Assembly: GCA_030674185.1 (NCBI GenBank)
Contig: JAPXFY010000022.1
Span: forward strand, 41,879,585 to 41,894,584
From: Monoplex corrugatus
Lineage: Eukaryota > Mollusca > Gastropoda > Littorinimorpha > Ranellidae
Reading direction: 5' to 3'
Length of the DNA: 15,000 nt
The position numbers and the translations under genes were made by a program. How positions within the stretch are numbered: position 1 is the first letter of the stretch; the number at the start of each line of letters is the position of its first letter. The notes under the pieces are model-generated. The model saw nothing but the letters and a program-made list of their open reading frames with translations, was not told where the DNA came from and searched no databases. Shown in pieces: positions 1 through 15,000 of the stretch.

Positions 1-97
1 TCGCCAATGTTTTATACTAGAGCAGCCTTGCAAATGCCCTGCTCTTCACGTGGGATCTTTTGCGTGCGCAGGCGAGACGGCAAAAAGGTCCGACTCC

Positions 98-120
98 TTT
101 TTTTTTTTTTTTTTTTTTTT
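98..120. repeat. T homopolymer (23 bp)
   Basis: An uninterrupted run of T. It could be the antisense A-tail of a retroposon or a plain homopolymer. No target-site duplication was recognised around it. Confidence 0.9.
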
Positions 121-753
121 GTCCCCTTCGGAAAAACTTAACAACATTCATTTCGTTTTTCTGGTGAAGCTGAGGACAGACGGCGAGGCTTCAACGAGGA
201 ACGAATCCTGGAACCTCGAGTTTAGTTATTGGCAGGCGAACGTCTGAACCATTCTGCAACTTTTCTCACGGTCATCAAGATGGCTAACAGTTCAATAAAG
301 TCTTTTTTCAACATTTAGATCAGAAATCACAAAGGCTGAACCGACCTTGGACGCATCTTGGACTTATCCATCTGTGAAAATTTACAGATGAAGCTGATAT
401 TTGGGGTTTTATCAACTCAACAGCCTGAGAAAAGTAATTATGAGAGGATTGTCTTTCTTACTCGTGTTTTCATATTGACACACCATTTCGGCTTGCTTGG
501 TTGACCAAAGAGGAAAGGAGAATCTGGAAAAGATGGCAATTTGAGCTGAAAAACATTACAGATTCGAAACGATGGAAAAGTGTTTTCGAATAAGGAAGTG
601 TGTACGAATCTATTTCTGATCTAACTAGAAATGTAAGTACTCCGGTTAAGTGGGATTAAAATTGAGTTCGTTTGTATCTCCTTATGTTGTCTTGAGCAAT
701 TTGTTTATCCACTGCCGGCCTGCTAATCCAGTCACAGCTTCACCAGTGCCCCG
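121..753. other. Unannotated intergenic DNA
   Basis: No gene, RNA or transposon was recognised here. Frames are short and show no familiar motif. The sequence is not strongly repetitive. It lies downstream of the 3' end of the GGT gene, which reads toward it from the other strand. Confidence 0.5.
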
Positions 754-1278
754 TTGGCCAGCATTACCTGTTTCCACCTCCCACGACGAGGACGATGCCA
801 GAAAGCCAACGCAGTCAGCTACCAACTTGCCCCTCTCCTGAAAAACCCCAGCATTTCCACCAGCACTAAGGCGAAACTCGTCAACGCCATTTTTCTACCA
901 ACGCTGACATACCAGTGCCAGACATGGTCCCTAACTAAAGTCCTCGAGAGAAAACTGGTCACCTGTGAAATGAAATGCCTGAGGAAAGCAGTAAACAAGA
1001 CAAGGCGGGACAAGATCAGAAACGAGGTGATACGAGACATGGTAGGAGCAACACCAATCCTACAACACATCGAACATATGAGGATCAAGTGGTTCGGACA
1101 CCTCACACGTATGCCCCTAAACCATCCAGCACTTCGGGCTTACAACACCAGATACTCTGGCTGGAGAGCCAGAGGAAGACCAAGACGACGATAGAGCGAC
1201 TCCGTGGCAGACACCCTCAGAGCTCACGAGATGTCGCTTCTCCAGGCCACCCGCCTTGCTGCTGACAGACGACTGTAA
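754..1278 (+). pseudogene. 5'-truncated LINE ORF2 tail (reverse transcriptase C-terminal region)
   Basis: The plus-strand frame from 754 reads as the region downstream of the reverse transcriptase domain in invertebrate non-LTR retrotransposons. Visible landmarks are a KNPSIS-TKAKLVNAIFLP segment, a degenerate Y-x-C-x-T-W block (YQCQTWSLTK), an E-M-x-C-L-R-K block, IKWFGHLTRMP, and the terminal RARGRPRRR. The conserved Trp that normally follows this basic stretch is a TAG at 1192-1194. Reading on in the same frame continues the family pattern (SDSVADTL, then LLQATRLAADRRL) to a TAA at 1276-1278. The endonuclease and RT catalytic domains are absent, so this is a dead 5'-truncated copy. The ATG at 754 is only the first Met of the remaining frame. 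The clade (RTE-like or other) cannot be fixed by eye. A second copy lies at about 5205-5430. Confidence 0.8.
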
Positions 1279-1345
1279 TTATCTCCCCGCGACGCCCACC
1301 GGTACAAGCGGAAGGAAAAAGTAAAACAAAAGTAAAAAAAAAATT
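1279..1345 (+). mobile_element. 3' UTR and A-rich end of the LINE copy
   Basis: After the ORF stop a short non-coding tail contains CGACGCCCACCGG and an A-rich end. The block CGAC-(G/A)-CC-x-(C/T)CGGTxCAxGCGGA followed by an A-rich stretch recurs in the copy at about 5390-5430, which supports this being the element's own 3' UTR. Confidence 0.6.
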
Positions 1346-1475
1346 GAGTTAGGTACAGTTCTGTCTCTGACTGAAAATTTACAAGCACACAGTCTCCTGC
1401 ACTCATCTAAAGGAAAAACGCTAGCTTCTTTGTATGTTGGATCAGTGGAAGACCATGCCACAATGCGATCTTTAA

Positions 1476-1877
1476 TTAACCCTTTGACTCCTGTACCCTG
1501 TCCACCGGCGTCTGCATCGTCAACCATTCTAGCAAAACAAAAACTTAACCCTTTGACTCCTACACCCAGTGCACCAGCATCCTGCATTGTCAACCATGCT
1601 AGCAAAGCAAAACCTTAACCCTTTGACTCTTGCATCCTGTCCAGCAGCATCCTGCATTGTCAACCATGCTAGCAAAGCAAAAAATTAACCCTTTGACTCC
1701 TGCACCCTGTCCAGCAGCATCCTGCATTGTTAACCATGCTAGCAGAGCGAAAACGTAACCCTTTGACTCCCTCACCCTATCCACCAGCTTCATGCAGGAA
1801 GCTGGTGGATAGGATGAGGGACTCAAAGGGTTAAGTTTTTGCAGCTTGTGGAAAGGGTGTGGGAGTCAAAGGGTTAA
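1476..1877. mobile_element. Array of TTAA-CCCTTTGA transposon-like ends
   Basis: TTAACCCTTTGACTCC-type sequences occur at 1476, 1545, 1615, 1685 and (as GTAA) 1755, a spacing of 69 to 70 bp. They are separated by a shared body that includes a GCATCCTGCATTGTCAACC block and an A-rich CTAGCAAAGCAAAA block. The inverted form, ending CAAAGGGTTAA, occurs at about 1823-1834 and again at about 1866-1877. A TTAA target followed by a CCCTTTG terminus is characteristic of piggyBac-type elements and their MITEs. No transposase frame is present. The class is inferred from the ends alone; an unrelated 70-bp minisatellite remains possible. Confidence 0.5.
1756..1833. repeat. Near-perfect 36-bp palindrome (hairpin)
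   Basis: Arms at 1756-1791 and 1798-1833 are reverse complements at 34 of 36 positions, with a 6-base loop (ATGCAG). The outer ends are TAACCCTTTG and its complement, so the palindrome joins two oppositely oriented copies of the terminal motif in the surrounding array. Such a structure could form a cruciform in DNA or a hairpin in RNA. Confidence 0.9.
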
Positions 1878-2430
1878 AACTAAACAGTTAAGACTTGTCA
1901 GCTTGTGCAAAATCTGTTTCAGATGCAGTAAAAAGATACATCTTGGCCTTAGAGTAAAATTGAACAAACCATCCCATAGGCAACATGAACAAGATTGCAC
2001 CCACACCTAATATATGGAATTCCTGACAAAACATGCAATAATATGATCTTTCGTCTCGCCTTTTCAACAAGATAGTTGATATATATTTGTTCGAAAGTAA
2101 TTAATCATGAAAAAAAAATATTTCCAAGAAATTTTACATGTTCATTTGAGTAGTCAAAAGTGCCATTGATGTTAATTTGACAACATCCCTGCCTTCAAAT
2201 TTGATTCGTTTCTTTATGAATATTACGAATAAAAAAATCTGCCAATGGAACATACCGATTTCTTTCATATAACGAATAAAACTGTTTACGACCACTTGAA
2301 AGTAAGCAAAAATGTTACTTTTTTTAAAACTTTACGTTTGATAAAATCACATAATATTACCAAACATATATGTATATATAAAAAAAAAACATGCACACGC
2401 ACACACACGCTTGCAGGAGCGTACAGACAT
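1878..2430. other. AT-rich unannotated region
   Basis: No gene or recognisable element is seen. The stretch is AT-rich with short A runs and a TATATG-type patch near 2365-2380. It lies downstream of the GGT stop codon on the minus strand, so part of it could be the GGT 3' UTR, but no convincing minus-strand poly(A) signal could be pinned down. Confidence 0.4.
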
Positions 2431-2607
2431 GTACCTCTGTCTCTCTCTCTTTCTCTCTCTCTCTCTCCCTCTCTCGCTCTCTCTCTCTCTTTCAATCTCT
2501 CAATCTCTCTCTCTCTCCCTCAGTCTCACTCTCTCTCTCACTCTCTGTCTATCTATCTGTCTATTGATCTATTGATCTATCGATCTATCTATTTGTCTCT
2601 CTCTCAA

Positions 2608-2668
<61 letters not shown>
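2431..2668. repeat. (CT)n microsatellite with CTAT interruptions
   Basis: A long CT/TC tract interrupted by CAAT and a CTAT tetranucleotide stretch at about 2548-2592, followed by a C run at 2669-2679. Its reverse complement encodes only R-E repeats. It lies about 110 bp past the GGT stop on the minus strand, so as (GA)n it could be inside the 3' UTR. Confidence 0.9.
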
Positions 2669-2670
<2 letters not shown>

Positions 2671-2784
2671 CCCCCCCCTGGTGGATATGAAACAATTTCT
2701 CTGTTTATATATAGGAGCTACTGAAAAAAATAACAAAACAGACATTAACGTGTAAAATATCAAGACCAGTAACTCGTGGCGACA

Positions 2785-14236
<11,452 letters not shown>

Positions 14237-14255
14237 CTGGGTCATAGATAGATAA

Positions 14256-14554
14256 ACACATGCATACGTACGCACATGCCCAATACACATACACACGTAC
14301 ATGGACGCCCAAGTACACAAACGCGCATGCACAAACACGCACACACATGTACGCACACAGGCATGCTCACACAGACACATACGCGCATGCGCGCGCGTGC
14401 ACACACACACACAGACACAGACACATACACACATACCACACCACACACACACACACACACACACACACCACACGCACGCACACACACACACATACACACA
14501 CACACACACACACCGCACGCACGCACACACACACACACACATACACACATACCA

Positions 14555-14594
<40 letters not shown>

Positions 14595-14605
14595 CACACA
14601 TACAC
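14256..14605. repeat. (CA)n-rich microsatellite with CG/TA interruptions
   Basis: CA/AC repeats interrupted by GCATGC, ACGCAC and CATACACA units. The part at 14375-14413 alternates purine and pyrimidine without a break and includes CGCGCATGCGCGCGCG, so it could adopt Z-DNA. Frames encode only H-T or V-C repeats. Confidence 0.95.
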
Positions 14606-14697
14606 ACATGCAGACATATAATCATCGTTGTCGTTGTTGGTGTCATCATCGTAATGATTATTATTCCAATTGACTTCATTTTGTTATATTTTTCGAT
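14606..14697. other. Unannotated intron segment
   Basis: A short stretch between two microsatellites with nothing recognised. Confidence 0.4.
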
Positions 14698-14930
14698 AGT
14701 AGTAGTAGTAGCAGTAGTAGTAGTAGTAGTAGTTGTTGTTGTTGTGAGCAGCAGCAGCAGCAGCAGCTGCAGTAGTAGTAGTAGTGGTAGTAGTAGTAGC
14801 AGTACAACATTATCATTATCATCATCATCATTATCGTCATCTTTTCACTATCACTATCATTAACATGATCATGATCATCATTATTATTGTTATTGTTATT
14901 GTTACTATTATCATCATCATTAATAACATT
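14698..14930. repeat. Trinucleotide and ATT/ATC microsatellites
   Basis: GTA/AGT repeats from 14698, TTG at about 14731-14745, CAG at about 14749-14768, GTA again to about 14803, then ATC/ATT repeats to about 14930. The last 70 bases of the window hold a short inverted repeat (TCTGCCA...TGGCAGA at 14978-14999); no exon was recognised there. Confidence 0.9.
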
Positions 14931-15000
14931 ATTACTGACTCCACTGAGCGTCTTCCGTTCAGCAAATATCATGGAGTCTGCCAAATAATTTCTGGCAGAT

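Noticed and set aside
14676..14984. Possible further GGT exon (minus frame ADSMIFAERKTLSGVSNN)
   Set aside because: It does not match the family segment expected before GGILTREDL, and no acceptor/donor pair in correct phase was found.

Overview
This is a eukaryotic, almost certainly invertebrate metazoan, genomic window. It is dominated by introns and simple repeats and carries one recognisable spliced gene. The organism is not identifiable with certainty. Long tetra- and pentanucleotide microsatellites, decayed non-LTR retrotransposon tails, TTAA-type transposon ends and a vertebrate-like intron/exon gene suggest a lophotrochozoan such as a mollusc (inference). There is no bacterial-type gene organisation; nearly every long open frame is an artefact of repeats that lack stop codons.

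The gene is on the minus strand and encodes the C-terminal part of a gamma-glutamyltransferase (glutathione hydrolase, GGT1/GGT5 type). Six exons can be placed to the base by family similarity, splice dinucleotides and codon phase: 14236-14084, 12481-12348, 11549-11363, 8937-8694, 6213-6100 and 2928-2785 (stop at 2787-2785). Together they supply the end of the large subunit and the whole small catalytic subunit. The autocleavage/nucleophile Thr is at 11429-11427, and from it to the stop there are 189 codons once a single missing base near 11410-11414 is allowed for, the same length as the human small subunit. The earlier exons lie beyond 15000. The missing base shifts the frame four residues after the nucleophile and would end translation at 8716-8714. 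It is either an assembly indel, an inactivating allele or a sign of a pseudogene; every other splice site and active-site residue is intact.

Layout from low to high coordinates. 1-1475: unannotated DNA with a 5'-truncated LINE tail (about 754-1340). 1476-1877: five 70-bp-spaced TTAA-CCCTTTGA ends, a near-perfect 36-bp palindrome and two inverted ends (piggyBac-like debris). 2431-2680: CT-rich microsatellite. 2785-2928: last GGT exon. 2945-5122: about 60 copies of a 36-bp satellite in the last intron. 5205-5430: a second copy of the same LINE tail. 5727-6090: trinucleotide microsatellites. 6100-6213: exon. 6711-7275: tetranucleotide array. 7376-8470: a large inverted repeat, with a small TIR element (7516-7762) beside one arm. 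8694-8937: exon. 9100-9570: another LINE tail ending in (ATG)n. 9711-11340: 1.6-kb (CACAA)n array. 11363-11549 and 12348-12481: exons, separated by compound tetranucleotide repeats. 13722-14083: tandem copies of the 3' half of the exon at 14084-14236. 14295-14930: CA-rich and trinucleotide repeats.

The recurring oddity is that repeats and partial duplications lie at or within a few bases to tens of bases of the GGT splice sites, and in at least three places the duplicated unit contains exon-boundary or boundary-adjacent sequence. No defence system, biosynthetic cluster, CRISPR array or clearly new gene system is visible.
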